From positions 3,886,439 to 3,950,438 of the forward strand of contig NZ_CP036150.1 of NCBI RefSeq assembly GCF_008329965.1: a stretch of DNA of 64,000 bases, written 5' to 3'. Position 1 is the first letter of the stretch. Each line of letters begins with the position of its first letter. Below, piece after piece: positions 26,439-39,457 of this stretch. The stretch comes from Oceanispirochaeta crateris (GTDB taxonomy: Bacteria; Spirochaetota; Spirochaetia; DSM-2461). Position numbers and translations under genes: made by a program. The notes beneath the pieces are model-generated. The model saw only the letters and a program-made list of their open reading frames with translations. It was not told the DNA's origin and ran no database searches.

Positions 26439-26556
26439 TGATTCTTTAAATCTTCCTAAAGTATTGAGATCATCCTCCGATGATTATTCAGTAGTCGGCA
26501 GATTTAATGCCATTTTACTGCATATTTAAAAAAATTAAAAAACTTTTTGAAAAGGG

Positions 26557-26585
26557 TTTACACTCATAAGGTTTTTCAATATTAT
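26557..26585 (+). promoter_or_regulatory. rRNA promoter P1
   Basis: TTTACA (26557-26562), 17 bases, TATTAT (26580-26585), preceded by an A/T-rich stretch that could act as an UP element. Confidence 0.65.
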
Positions 26586-26682
26586 CACCATCACGCTCTG
26601 AGTTGCTGAGTAACAACAAAGCAACACGGAGTTGAGCAAATATAGGTTTTAAAAGAACTTAAAAAAAACTTTTGAAACCCGG

Positions 26683-26711
26683 TTGACAAGTTTTCAACTT
26701 TAAAATATATT
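26683..26711 (+). promoter_or_regulatory. rRNA promoter P2
   Basis: Perfect TTGACA (26683-26688), 17 bases, TATATT (26706-26711). Transcription is predicted to begin near 26718, about 300 bases before 16S. Confidence 0.75.
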
Positions 26712-27014
26712 TGCTGAGCGCTGGCACGGAAGTTGCTAGCACGTTCTTTTAAAGAGATATTAGAGAAGGGAAATTGAAGTATTTGACGAGAGTCAAGCAC
26801 TGGTAGTACGAAAATAGAATCGTGCCAAAAGCCTTATGGTTTAGGTACGGTCCGAACGTTAGTTTTCTTTTAAGCACAGTGGGTTTTTCCGAAAGGGGAG
26901 GCGCACTGCATAAAGGGACTCTGGCTCACTTTAAGGCAGATCAGGATGAATACATTCGCTAGGATCTGTTTTGAGGCATTGATAGAAAATTATCCACTTC
27001 GGTGGATAAATTAT

Positions 27015-31775
<4,761 letters not shown>

Positions 31776-31825
31776 ATATTATTATTTGTCTCTTTAGTTA
31801 TATATAGCTGTGAGCGATCACAGTG

Positions 31826-31935
31826 ATCCGGTGATTTTAGCATTGAGGTTATACCCGTTCCCATCCCGAACACGGAAGTCAAGCTCAATCGCGCCGATGG
31901 TACTGCTACGGTGGGAGAGTAGGTCGTCGCCGGTT
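31826..31935 (+). rRNA. rrf: 5S ribosomal RNA
   Basis: About 110 bases with the conserved 5S core CCCGTTCCCATCCCGAACACGG and GCGCCGATGGTACTGC. The terminal stem CCGGTGAT/GTCGCCGG closes the molecule. It is preceded by the short dyad GATCACAGTGATC (31816-31828) and followed at once by a terminator. Confidence 0.93.
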
Positions 31936-31943
31936 TAAACTTC

Positions 31944-31976
31944 AAAGCCCCAGTCTTAGGACTGGGGCTTTTTTGT
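31944..31976 (+). terminator. rRNA operon terminator (first hairpin)
   Basis: Perfect 12-bp arms (31944-31955 and 31960-31971) with loop TTAG and a T run. The outer sequence GGTCGTCGCC (31923-31932) can also pair with GGCGACGACC (31982-31991) to extend the structure. Confidence 0.9.
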
Positions 31977-32222
31977 GTCCAGGCGACGACCGATGCCAGT
32001 GATTGCCGAAGGCAAACACGAAGGGAGTGAGCGAATGCGAACGTAGGAGTCGCCGGTTTAAACATCAAAGCCCCAGTCTCAGGACTGGGGCTTTGATGCG
32101 TCCAGGCGACGACCGATGCCAGTGATTGCCGAAGGCAAACACGAAGGGAGTGAGCGAATGCGAACGTAGGAGTCGCCGGTTTAAACATCAAAGCCCCAGT
32201 CTCAGGACTGGGGCTTTTTTTG
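31977..32222 (+). repeat. Two tandem 123-bp repeats carrying further terminator hairpins
   Basis: Bases 31977-32099 and 32100-32222 are two copies of a 123-bp unit, identical except for the last few bases. Each copy contains GGCGACGACC, a segment with small dyads (TTGCC-GAA-GGCAA), a repeat of the 5S 3' tail sequence GTCGCCGGTTTAAAC, and the GCCCCAGTC hairpin. The stem of the middle copy is a perfect 16 bp (32063-32078 with 32083-32098) but has no T run; the last copy (from 32190) regains the T run. Because 123 is a multiple of three, the - strand reads as a repeated 41-residue frame, which I regard as an artefact. Confidence 0.9.
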
Positions 32223-32241
32223 TCTACTTCTACAAAAGTAA

Positions 32242-33105
32242 TTACAAAAGATGCTTTTTCACAAATTGAACAGATTTTGCTGCTTCGTTATCCAGATCCG
32301 CAGTTGGCATCAGGTCCCTCCATAGGGCTATATCCTTTCCTACCTGTCCCCCTGGTTTAATAAAGGGCTCCATCACAAGGGGACCTTCAAAATGAATATC
32401 ATCAAGGGCTGTCTTGATTTCTGACCAGGGTATTCTGCCGCATCCTGGCGGTTTTCTGTTTGTTTCACCTAAATGAAGAGCCGATAAGTGTGATCCGGCA
32501 AGTCTAATGGCATCTCCGAATGAATCTTCTTCAATATTCATATGGAAGGTATCCAGTAGGATCTTGCAATTGGGACTATTTATAATTTCTACATAATCAA
32601 CGGCTTCCTGGCATGTGTTCAGGAGGAACTGTTCAAATCGATTAATGACTTCCACATTCAATATAACATTCAGATCCTCTGCCATAGGAATCATTTCTTT
32701 CATGCTCTGGTGGCTCTTCATTAAAATTTGCTTCTTGACGGACAAATCGTCTGGAGCTGTTGCAGGCCAATAGCTGTGGACCGTTCCTCCGATCATGCCT
32801 CCGCCCATCTCTGCAACGGCACCAATCATCTTTTTCATAAAATTGACGCCCTCTTTTCGAATTGATTCATTGAGGGATGACACATCATGGTCGGCGGTTA
32901 AGCCAATTCCGTAACTGAGAGTTATACCATTCTCAAGAGCAGATTCTTTGAGTCGTTGTCTTTCTCCTTTTGAAAGAGAAACCAAGGCTCCTCCATTGAT
33001 TTCAAGTTGATCAAAGCCAAGTGATTTTACTTTTGGGATAAACGGTAAAAAATCGGTATCCCAGTCATCAGTCCAATAAGCATAATAAATTCCAATATTC
33101 CTCAT
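32242..33105 (-). CDS. Ketose 3-epimerase (D-psicose/D-tagatose 3-epimerase family)
   Basis: A 287-residue TIM-barrel enzyme that inverts C3 of ketoses, for example D-fructose/D-psicose or D-tagatose/D-sorbose. Motifs match characterised D-psicose 3-epimerases closely: GIYYAYW at the N-terminus, GGTVHSYWP, NVEVINRFEQFLLNT (metal Glu), LLDTFHMNIEEDSFGDAI (metal Asp), LHLGETNRKPPGCGRIPW (metal His) and MEPF (metal Glu). AGGAGG precedes the ATG. It ends the operon with the FGGY kinase and dehydrogenase. The true substrate in this pathway is not known. Confidence 0.88.
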   Translation of the reverse strand: MRNIGIYYAYWTDDWDTDFLPFIPKVKSLGFDQLEINGGALVSLSKGERQRLKESALENGITLSYGIGLTADHDVSSLNESIRKEGVNFMKKMIGAVAEMGGGMIGGTVHSYWPATAPDDLSVKKQILMKSHQSMKEMIPMAEDLNVILNVEVINRFEQFLLNTCQEAVDYVEIINSPNCKILLDTFHMNIEEDSFGDAIRLAGSHLSALHLGETNRKPPGCGRIPWSEIKTALDDIHFEGPLVMEPFIKPGGQVGKDIALWRDLMPTADLDNEAAKSVQFVKKHLL

Positions 33106-33171
33106 ATAATCATCCTCCTGTGCAGTTTTTTTTTCTTCATTAAAGATTCAGAAATATTTTAGTTTCTTTTC

Positions 33172-34692
33172 TCAATAACTACTTAGTAAGGCCGATAAAT
33201 CAGCATAAGATGCATACAAGCGCTTAAACATACTATGTCTTTCTTCATAAATTTCCATATTCTCTACTCCTGGATTGACTGTTCGTTCCGTATGAACAAG
33301 CTTTACAGCCTCGCTGTAGGACTTATAGAAATTCATACCAACACCAGCAGCCATAGCAGCACCAAGGCTTGTGGCCTGTTTGGGAGCATGAGGTATGTTC
33401 ACAGGTTTTTGATACACATCACTCATAATCTGATTCCAGAACAAAGAGATGGCACCGCCTCCGGTGAGGGACAGTTTTTCAATTTCTTTATCATTTTCAT
33501 TGAAGACATCCAGAACATCTTTTAAGGCAAGGGTTATCCCTTCAAACACAGATCTGCAAATATCCTTTTTTTTATGGTTCAGAGAAAGACCCAGAAATGC
33601 TCCCTTCAGTGAAGAATTCCAATGGGGAGTCCGCTCTCCCATTAAATAAGGGATAAAGAATAGACCGTTCGATCCTGCTTTGGATGTCTGGGCCAATGAT
33701 TCACAATAGGAATATTTATTGACCTTAGTATTTCCAGGTTGAATCATCTCTTCCAGAAGCCAATCGATGGCTATCCCCGCAGATTGTACGGTTCCACACA
33801 GATTGAAATTGACACCGTCCAGATCAAAGAAATTCTGTATACGTCTTTTTTCATCCATCAGTGGTGCAGGGGAGAGCAAGGAAATCCATGAACTGCTCCC
33901 AATATTGTTCTGAGCCATCTTATACCCGTCAATTCCGGCGCCCCTTGCCGAGCTGGCGGCGTCCCCACCACCCATGAACACAGGCAAACCTCGCGGAAGA
34001 TGCAACATCACAGCCTGATCCTTACCCAGTGTTCCTGCCTGATCATGGGAATGAAGCAGGTGTGGGAACTTTTCAATACTGAGACTGTTTATTTCAAGAA
34101 TTTCTTTAGACCATGCCTTTTGAGTCAGGTCGAGGACACAAGTGAGAGAGGCATCAGAAAAATCTGTTATGCCATAGTTTCCCGTCAGATTTCCTGCAAT
34201 AAAGTCTTTACTCTGGATAAAGTAGGACGTCTTTTTGTACAGATCGGGATGGTTACTCTTAAACCAAAGGATCTTGGGAAGCGATAGATGGACATCAATT
34301 CTATTCCCACAGATGGAGTAGAAATCGGAGTCGGATATTTTGTTTCGTATGTCATTACAGAAAGGCTCTGCTCTATTGTCGGAGTGTATGACCTCTGGAA
34401 ACAGAGCCTTTCCTTCTTGATCAATGGGAAGCATGCCATTCATATGACCACTCAAGCTGATACAAGCTATACGACCAAAAATTTCCGGAGCTTTTTCAAA
34501 TAGACATTTCGTCCCTTTGATAACACTATCCCAGTAGTCCTCGGGATTCTGTTGCGACCAACCCGGAAAGGGGTATTCTGTAGCATAGTGTATTGTTGTC
34601 GAGGCCAGCATATTGCCGGTGATATCGAAAACAGAGCATTTATTGCCCGTTGTGCCAATATCGTAGGTCAGAATGCAGTTTCGCTCTTTCAT
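33172..34692 (-). CDS. FGGY-family carbohydrate kinase, xylulokinase-like
   Basis: A 506-residue sugar kinase with the two-domain ASKHA fold. Visible are the N-terminal phosphate loop YDIGTTGNKCSVFD, SLSGHMNGM, WSQQNPEDYW, the substrate Asp in MGGGDAASSARGAG, GLFFIPYLMGERTPHWN and LTGGGAISLFWNQI. It probably phosphorylates a ketose such as xylulose or a C3-epimerised relative, using ATP. Its ATG directly follows the stop of the dehydrogenase gene with no good ribosome-binding site, implying translational coupling. Exact substrate unknown. Confidence 0.87.
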   Translation of the reverse strand: MKERNCILTYDIGTTGNKCSVFDITGNMLASTTIHYATEYPFPGWSQQNPEDYWDSVIKGTKCLFEKAPEIFGRIACISLSGHMNGMLPIDQEGKALFPEVIHSDNRAEPFCNDIRNKISDSDFYSICGNRIDVHLSLPKILWFKSNHPDLYKKTSYFIQSKDFIAGNLTGNYGITDFSDASLTCVLDLTQKAWSKEILEINSLSIEKFPHLLHSHDQAGTLGKDQAVMLHLPRGLPVFMGGGDAASSARGAGIDGYKMAQNNIGSSSWISLLSPAPLMDEKRRIQNFFDLDGVNFNLCGTVQSAGIAIDWLLEEMIQPGNTKVNKYSYCESLAQTSKAGSNGLFFIPYLMGERTPHWNSSLKGAFLGLSLNHKKKDICRSVFEGITLALKDVLDVFNENDKEIEKLSLTGGGAISLFWNQIMSDVYQKPVNIPHAPKQATSLGAAMAAGVGMNFYKSYSEAVKLVHTERTVNPGVENMEIYEERHSMFKRLYASYADLSALLSSY

Positions 34693-35451
34693 CTAAATGG
34701 ACGTAAAACCGCCGTCTACAACCAGGTCAGTACCGGTTGTAAATGACGCCGAATCATCTGCCAGATAGAGAATAGCGCTCACTAATTCTTTGGGAGTACC
34801 CATACGTTTTACGGGGGTAAGATCTATCCAGCGGTCTTTCCATTCAGCTGGAGCTGAAAGTGTCATTTCTGTAGCGATATACCCTGGGCTCAAACTATTG
34901 ACACGTACGTTGTAGGGTGCCCATTCGACTGCTAGTGATTTGGTCAGCATCATTACAGCAGCTTTTGAGGCATTGTAAGCACATTGGGGCTGAGGAGAAT
35001 TGACGATATGACCGGACATGGATGCGGTGTTGATTATGACGCCTTTTTTTTGTTTGATCATAACCTTTCCTGCGGCTTGAGATGTGAAAAATACACCGGT
35101 TAGATTGATATCTATGACTTTTTTCCATTCCTGTGGGGTCATGTTCTCTGCTTCTACATTGATACAGATACCGGCATTGTTGAAGGCAATATCCAGTTTG
35201 CCCCACTCTTTAACAATGGTATCGACCATGGATTGAACGTCTTCTGGGTTGGTGACGTCGCAGGATATGGCCAAGGACCGGCGGCCCATGGCTTTAATTT
35301 CTTCAGCAACAGATGTCGCCATCTTTAGGTCTATATCCACAATGGCAACATCGGCGCCATTCTTAGCGAGACCAAGAGCCACTGTCTTTCCTATTCCTCG
35401 GGCTCCGCCAGTGACATAGGCTGTTTTACTTTCCAGATTAAATGTGATCAT
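34693..35451 (-). CDS. Short-chain dehydrogenase/reductase, probably polyol dehydrogenase
   Basis: A 252-residue classical SDR. The nucleotide site is TGGARGIGKTVA, with Asp in VDID favouring NAD. NNAGIC follows, and the catalytic triad is Ser in NTASMSGHI plus Tyr and Lys in YNASK. The C-terminus GTDLVVDGGF is typical. In this operon it most likely oxidises an imported sugar alcohol to a ketose, which the epimerase and kinase then process. GAGGA lies eight bases before the ATG, and a LacI-type operator lies 30 bases upstream. Confidence 0.88.
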   Translation of the reverse strand: MITFNLESKTAYVTGGARGIGKTVALGLAKNGADVAIVDIDLKMATSVAEEIKAMGRRSLAISCDVTNPEDVQSMVDTIVKEWGKLDIAFNNAGICINVEAENMTPQEWKKVIDINLTGVFFTSQAAGKVMIKQKKGVIINTASMSGHIVNSPQPQCAYNASKAAVMMLTKSLAVEWAPYNVRVNSLSPGYIATEMTLSAPAEWKDRWIDLTPVKRMGTPKELVSAILYLADDSASFTTGTDLVVDGGFTSI

Positions 35452-35480
35452 TATTATCCTCGTTCTTTATTGAAAAATTT

Positions 35481-35498
35481 CGTACGCAATCGATTTTT
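35481..35498. promoter_or_regulatory. Operator copy 1, upstream of the dehydrogenase operon
   Basis: CGTACGCAATCGATTTTT carries the same core (ACGCAATCGATT) as the sites around the LacI gene. It is 30 bases before the dehydrogenase ATG, where it could block the operon's promoter. I could not fix a clear -35/-10 pair here. Confidence 0.6.
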
Positions 35499-35556
35499 CA
35501 ACAGACGATGTTTTCTCTTTTACCTCCTTCTTTAAAAATTAATATTGATCAAAGAT

Positions 35557-36558
35557 CTACCTTGGTATTAATGTTGTGGGTATTCGATACTCCTGAATTG
35601 GATCGTCACTCTTATTGATTCGTTTCATCAGAGTCTTGGCTACAGTTTCACCAATGGCTTCCTTGTCCTGTTTTACAGCAGAGACACGTGGATTCACCAT
35701 TGAGTACCAGAAGGCATCATCAAAACTTGTAACTGCAAAATCACTGGAAATTAAATCCGGATTTTCCAATATGAAATTATTCACACCTACGGCTGCCAGA
35801 ATATTGCTGCAGAATAAGGCGGTCACTTTATGGTTGATTATCAAATCCTTTGCAAGAAGATATGAATCTCCAATGGACTGTTCATCCATGGACCTGGGCC
35901 GTCCTGATCCTGATAAAATGAGATCTTCATTTATCTTTAAGCCATGCTTTATAAGGGCCGCCTTGAATCCATCAGATCTCTCATGCATCGTCTCATCATG
36001 CCGGGATGCAACATAACCAATGTTCCTATGACCCTTGCTGATAAGGAGCTCTGTACCATCAAGAGCTCCTTCTCTATTTGTTGACATGATGACATCTCTG
36101 TCAAATCCTATGGGCTTTCTGTCGAAAAATACACAGGGACAGCGGTCGGCTATAAGGTTTTCCATATAGCTGCAATCCTTTCCTACAGGGGCAATGATAA
36201 GTCCATCCACATTGTGCATGAGAAGACTCTCAATATTATTGCGTTCTTTCGCTGTGTCTTCGCTTGAATTGATATAAATAAGATGGTAACCGTTTTCACT
36301 CATGATTTTATCGATACTGAGTGCGATATCCATGAAAAAAGTGTTTGCCAGGTTTGATACGACATAGCCTATGACCTTGGAGTTTCCGTTCCTCAGATTT
36401 CTTGCCACAGGATTTACAAAGTAGTTCAGGTCTTTAATAGCCTTGATAACCTTCTCTTCAGTTTCTTTGTTCACATTCCTTGTTTTGTTGATGACATGGG
36501 AGACGGTCGCAATAGATACATTGGCAAGCCGCGCTACATCCTTCATTGAAGCACCCAT
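35557..36558 (-). CDS. LacI-family regulator of the polyol regulon
   Basis: A 333-residue repressor. The N-terminal LacI helix-turn-helix is MKDVARLANVSIATVSHVIN, with the hinge PVARNLRNGNSKVIGYVV, followed by a sugar-binding core (CVFFDRKPIG, GHRNIGYVA, FAVTSFDDAFW). It lies between the dehydrogenase operon and the divergent transporter genes. Four copies of one operator motif flank it, one exactly at its own predicted transcription start, so it should repress all three units until a polyol or ketose is present. AAGGAG precedes the ATG. Confidence 0.92.
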   Translation of the reverse strand: MGASMKDVARLANVSIATVSHVINKTRNVNKETEEKVIKAIKDLNYFVNPVARNLRNGNSKVIGYVVSNLANTFFMDIALSIDKIMSENGYHLIYINSSEDTAKERNNIESLLMHNVDGLIIAPVGKDCSYMENLIADRCPCVFFDRKPIGFDRDVIMSTNREGALDGTELLISKGHRNIGYVASRHDETMHERSDGFKAALIKHGLKINEDLILSGSGRPRSMDEQSIGDSYLLAKDLIINHKVTALFCSNILAAVGVNNFILENPDLISSDFAVTSFDDAFWYSMVNPRVSAVKQDKEAIGETVAKTLMKRINKSDDPIQEYRIPTTLIPR

Positions 36559-36576
36559 AGCGCTTACTCCTTTAAT

Positions 36577-36630
36577 ATACGTAATCGATTAACCAAGCAT
36601 TAGATTACACCAGAGAACCCTTTGCGTCAA
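36577..36630 (-). promoter_or_regulatory. LacI gene promoter with operator copy 2 at the start site
   Basis: On the - strand: TTGACG (36630-36625), 17 bases, TAATCT (36607-36602), predicted start near 36595. ATACGTAATCGATTAACC (36577-36594) begins at that start, the position expected for autorepression. Confidence 0.7.
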
Positions 36631-36677
36631 TAAAATTGGGTGAATAAATCCTTTGTTCTTCCTGCCGAAAAAAAATA

Positions 36678-36735
36678 TTGACAGTTTCAATATTCTAGAT
36701 TTATGATTATACAATCGTTTACGCAATCGATTAAA
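36678..36735 (+). promoter_or_regulatory. Transporter promoter with operator copy 3
   Basis: TTGACA (36678-36683), 18 bases, TATGAT (36702-36707), predicted start near 36714. The operator TTTACGCAATCGATTAAA (36718-36735) follows at once. This implies a leader of about 330 bases before the binding-protein gene; I see no riboswitch in it. Confidence 0.7.
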
Positions 36736-36955
36736 TATCTATTTTGATCTTCTTGGGTATATTACTAGTTTGAAGGCCTATTGAGAGAATTGGTACAGAA
36801 AGAAGAATCGATAATCCGTCATTTTAATTTGAATCAATAGTCGTTGATTTAAGAAAATAGAGACCATTTATTAAGATAAATTATGGGTTTCTTTTATTCT
36901 TTCTATGGTTTTGGGTGGTTGTTATTAGCTTCCATAAGGAAGTGCCTTTACTGCA

Positions 36956-36973
36956 GTAAACGATTGCGTAAAG
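36956..36973. promoter_or_regulatory. Operator copy 4, in the transporter leader
   Basis: GTAAACGATTGCGTAAAG is the inverted form of the same motif, 76 bases before the binding-protein ATG. It may act as a second repression site or control a second, closer promoter; TACTAT lies about 30 bases further on, but no good -35 is evident. Confidence 0.6.
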
Positions 36974-37048
36974 GATTTAGCAAAATTTAGTAATTGTTTG
37001 TACTATATTTGGGGAACCAAATAATTTTAGTAATATAAGGAGAATTTT

Positions 37049-38425
37049 ATGAAAAGGAATCTAAGGGTTATGACTTTCTTTCTCTGGGTGAATCTATTGT
37101 TGGCCACAACAATGGTATTTGCTGCGGGACAACAGGAAGTTGAACAGACCGGCGGTGTGACTGTTGTCAACATCGCATTGGCAAACAATCCCATTTCTCA
37201 GGCTCTAGAAAAGATAGCCAGAGAAAACTATAAGGCAGAAGGTGTTGAAGTTAATATTTCAGTGCTTCCTGAAAATGACTTGATACAGAAGTTAACTACA
37301 GAAGCTTCCACCGGTGGTACAACCTATGATGTCTTCTTTATTGGCCCCTATGAAGCCAATAATTGGGCCCGCTTTGGTTGGCTTGAGAATCTGGAACCTT
37401 ACTTCGCTAAAATGTCCTCTGAAAAGAAGTCCTGGTATGATCGTGCGGACCTGATTCAGGGAATGGTCGGATCTGTTTCACTGGATGGAGATGCTTATGC
37501 TCTTCCCTTCTATGGTGAAAGCTCCTTCATTATGTATAACAAAGAACTCTTTGCCGCCAAGGGATTGACTATGCCCGAATCTCCTACATGGGAGCAAATC
37601 TATGAACTGGCTAAGAAAATCCATGATCCAGCAAAGGGAATTGTCGGAATGACCATGAGAGGCGCTCCTGGCTGGGGAATGAGCGGTGCTCCTTTTGTAA
37701 CCATGGTAAATGCCTTCGGTGGTCGCTTCTACGATATGGAATGGAATGCTACCGTAGATACACCAGAGCAAAGAGCTGCATGGCAGATGTACAAAAAAAT
37801 ACTGAGGGAAGCCGGTCAAAAAGACATCCTTTCCTACACATATAACGAATGTATTGCTCTGATGCAGTCCGGCAATTGCGGTATCTACTATGATGCCACT
37901 TCCATTGCCCCACCTCTGGAGTCTGAAGGATCTGCCGTAGCTGGCAAGGTTGGTTATGTGCTTCCTCCTCATCAGAAAATGAAAACAAATACAGCATGGT
38001 TATGGAACTGGTCTATGGGTTTGAACCCCAAAAGTAATGACATGAAAAAACAGGCTGCATTTGACTTTATGGTCTGGGCAACATCTAAAGAGTACATCAA
38101 ACTGTCAACCGAACTGGACGCTTCTGGTGCATTGACGCCTCCAGCTTCCCGATCTTCTACATACACGTTGGATGCTTACAAATCGGCTCCTTATGCTGCT
38201 ATGACACTCAAGACTCTTGAGTCTATCGATTTTACAAAACCGACTCTGGATCCTGTTCCTTATGTTGGTCTTCAGTATATTGCAATTCCCGAGTTTGCCG
38301 ATGCTGGAACAAAAATGACTCAGTATCTGGCTGATTATGTAGTTGATAAGATCACATTAGATGAAGCTATCAAGAAAACAAATGACCTCTTTAATCAGGT
38401 GGCCATTGATGGTGATTATCGATAA
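37049..38425 (+). CDS. Sugar/polyol ABC transporter substrate-binding protein
   Basis: A 458-residue exported binding protein of family 1 (SBP_bac_1). A signal peptide (residues 1-25, ending VFAAG) precedes the mature domain. Motifs include TTEASTGGTTYDVFFIGPYEAN, YALPFYGESSFIMYNKELF and TAWLWNWSMGLNP. AAGGAG precedes the ATG. Linkage to polyol dehydrogenase, kinase and epimerase genes, and homology to mannitol/sorbitol binders, suggest a sugar alcohol ligand. No lipobox cysteine is evident, so it is probably a free periplasmic protein. No transporter ATPase is in the cluster; a shared MsmK-type ATPase is likely. Confidence 0.9.
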   Translation: MKRNLRVMTFFLWVNLLLATTMVFAAGQQEVEQTGGVTVVNIALANNPISQALEKIARENYKAEGVEVNISVLPENDLIQKLTTEASTGGTTYDVFFIGPYEANNWARFGWLENLEPYFAKMSSEKKSWYDRADLIQGMVGSVSLDGDAYALPFYGESSFIMYNKELFAAKGLTMPESPTWEQIYELAKKIHDPAKGIVGMTMRGAPGWGMSGAPFVTMVNAFGGRFYDMEWNATVDTPEQRAAWQMYKKILREAGQKDILSYTYNECIALMQSGNCGIYYDATSIAPPLESEGSAVAGKVGYVLPPHQKMKTNTAWLWNWSMGLNPKSNDMKKQAAFDFMVWATSKEYIKLSTELDASGALTPPASRSSTYTLDAYKSAPYAAMTLKTLESIDFTKPTLDPVPYVGLQYIAIPEFADAGTKMTQYLADYVVDKITLDEAIKKTNDLFNQVAIDGDYR

Positions 38426-38448
38426 TTTCTGAACTTCTCATGTACTTG

Positions 38449-38483
38449 TTCAGGTAGTCTGGTTTCGTTTCAGACTACCTGAA
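38449..38483 (+). terminator. Intercistronic hairpin between binding protein and permeases
   Basis: Perfect 13-bp arms (38449-38461 and 38471-38483) around GTTTCGTT(T), without a T run. It probably protects the binding-protein mRNA or partly terminates, giving more binding protein than permease. Confidence 0.7.
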
Positions 38484-38569
38484 CTCATATGTTCGTTTGA
38501 AATTTCTGGACTATTTACTGATCCATTATATAATTATGAAGTATTTTTATTTTATTTTGAGGAACCCCC

Positions 38570-39457
38570 ATGAAAAAGGAAAAGGATTGGCTGTTTCTAT
38601 TACCTGCTATTCTTGTTGTAGCCGTCATGACGCAGGTGCCATTTATTTTGACAATTATTTATTCAACTCTGAAATGGAATTTATCAAGACCAGATTTACC
38701 GATTAAATTCATTGGATTTGAAAATTATCTTTACTATTTGAGAATCCCCGAGTTTCCGGTTATTCCCGAGTTCTATTCCATATTTTGGCAAACCATAGTA
38801 CTCACCCTTTCCACTCTGATTTTCTGTGCCGTATTCGGATTCCTCTTTTCCATTCTATTGGACCATCAGGTGCCCGGAATCAACATTGCAAGAACCCTGA
38901 TCATGGGCCCTTTCTTTGTCATGTCTACCGCCAGTGGTGTCATCTGGAAAACAACCATATTCAATACGACTTTCGGATGGTACGGAGTCATTGCAAAGTC
39001 ATTGGGGTTTACGCCTGTTGACCTTTTGAGTTACCACCCCATGGCGGTCATTATTTTTCTATTCTCTTGGCAGTGGATACCCTTCTTTGTTCTGATTATT
39101 CTGGCAGGGCTTCAGGGAATATCGGGAGATGTCGTGGATAGCATGCGAGTAGATGGAGCCAACTGGTTTGAATCAACCTTTATGATAAAGCTCCCGATGA
39201 TCTCTCAGCATGTCATGGTGGCTACCATGTTGGGACTTATTTTTATTGTAAAAGAAATTGGTCTGATCCTCGTAACGACTGCCGGTGGTCCCGGTACTCG
39301 GTCGTATAACCTGCCTTACGCGGTTTATATGGAAATTTTCAATGGATCTCAAGTTGGTAGGGCAGGAGCATTGGCAACTATGACAGTGGCCATTACCCTT
39401 ATTTCTGTCAACGTTTTGTATCGAATCATTAAAAAAAGGAGTGCATCCTTTGAGTGA
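38570..39457 (+). CDS. Sugar/polyol ABC transporter permease (MalF-like)
   Basis: A 295-residue inner-membrane protein with six predicted helices. The cytoplasmic EAA-type loop reads VVDSMRVDGANWFESTFMIKLPMI, the contact site for the ATPase. LFLLPAILVVAVM at the N-terminus is typical of the MalF/UgpA class. GAGGAA precedes the ATG. Its stop overlaps the next gene's start codon by four bases, so the two permeases are coupled. Confidence 0.9.
   Translation: MKKEKDWLFLLPAILVVAVMTQVPFILTIIYSTLKWNLSRPDLPIKFIGFENYLYYLRIPEFPVIPEFYSIFWQTIVLTLSTLIFCAVFGFLFSILLDHQVPGINIARTLIMGPFFVMSTASGVIWKTTIFNTTFGWYGVIAKSLGFTPVDLLSYHPMAVIIFLFSWQWIPFFVLIILAGLQGISGDVVDSMRVDGANWFESTFMIKLPMISQHVMVATMLGLIFIVKEIGLILVTTAGGPGTRSYNLPYAVYMEIFNGSQVGRAGALATMTVAITLISVNVLYRIIKKRSASFE

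Larger units (their letters stand above)
26439..27014 (+). other. rRNA operon promoter region and leader
   Basis: 576 bases without a gene. An A/T-rich stretch (about 26520-26550) could be an UP element for the first of two promoters annotated separately. The transcribed leader from about 26718 holds several weak hairpins. A perfect 8-bp stem with a TTCG tetraloop (26990-27009) ends about five bases before the mature 16S end and is probably a processing or folding element. I did not find a convincing boxA. Confidence 0.7.

Noticed and set aside
31944-32222. Possible CRISPR array from the repeated GCCCCAGTC hairpins
   Set aside because: The 'spacers' are identical and the period is 123 bp, so this is a tandem duplication; no cas genes are near.
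37478-37972. 164-residue frame on the - strand inside the binding-protein gene
   Set aside because: Shadow frame; the + strand protein is clearly conserved.
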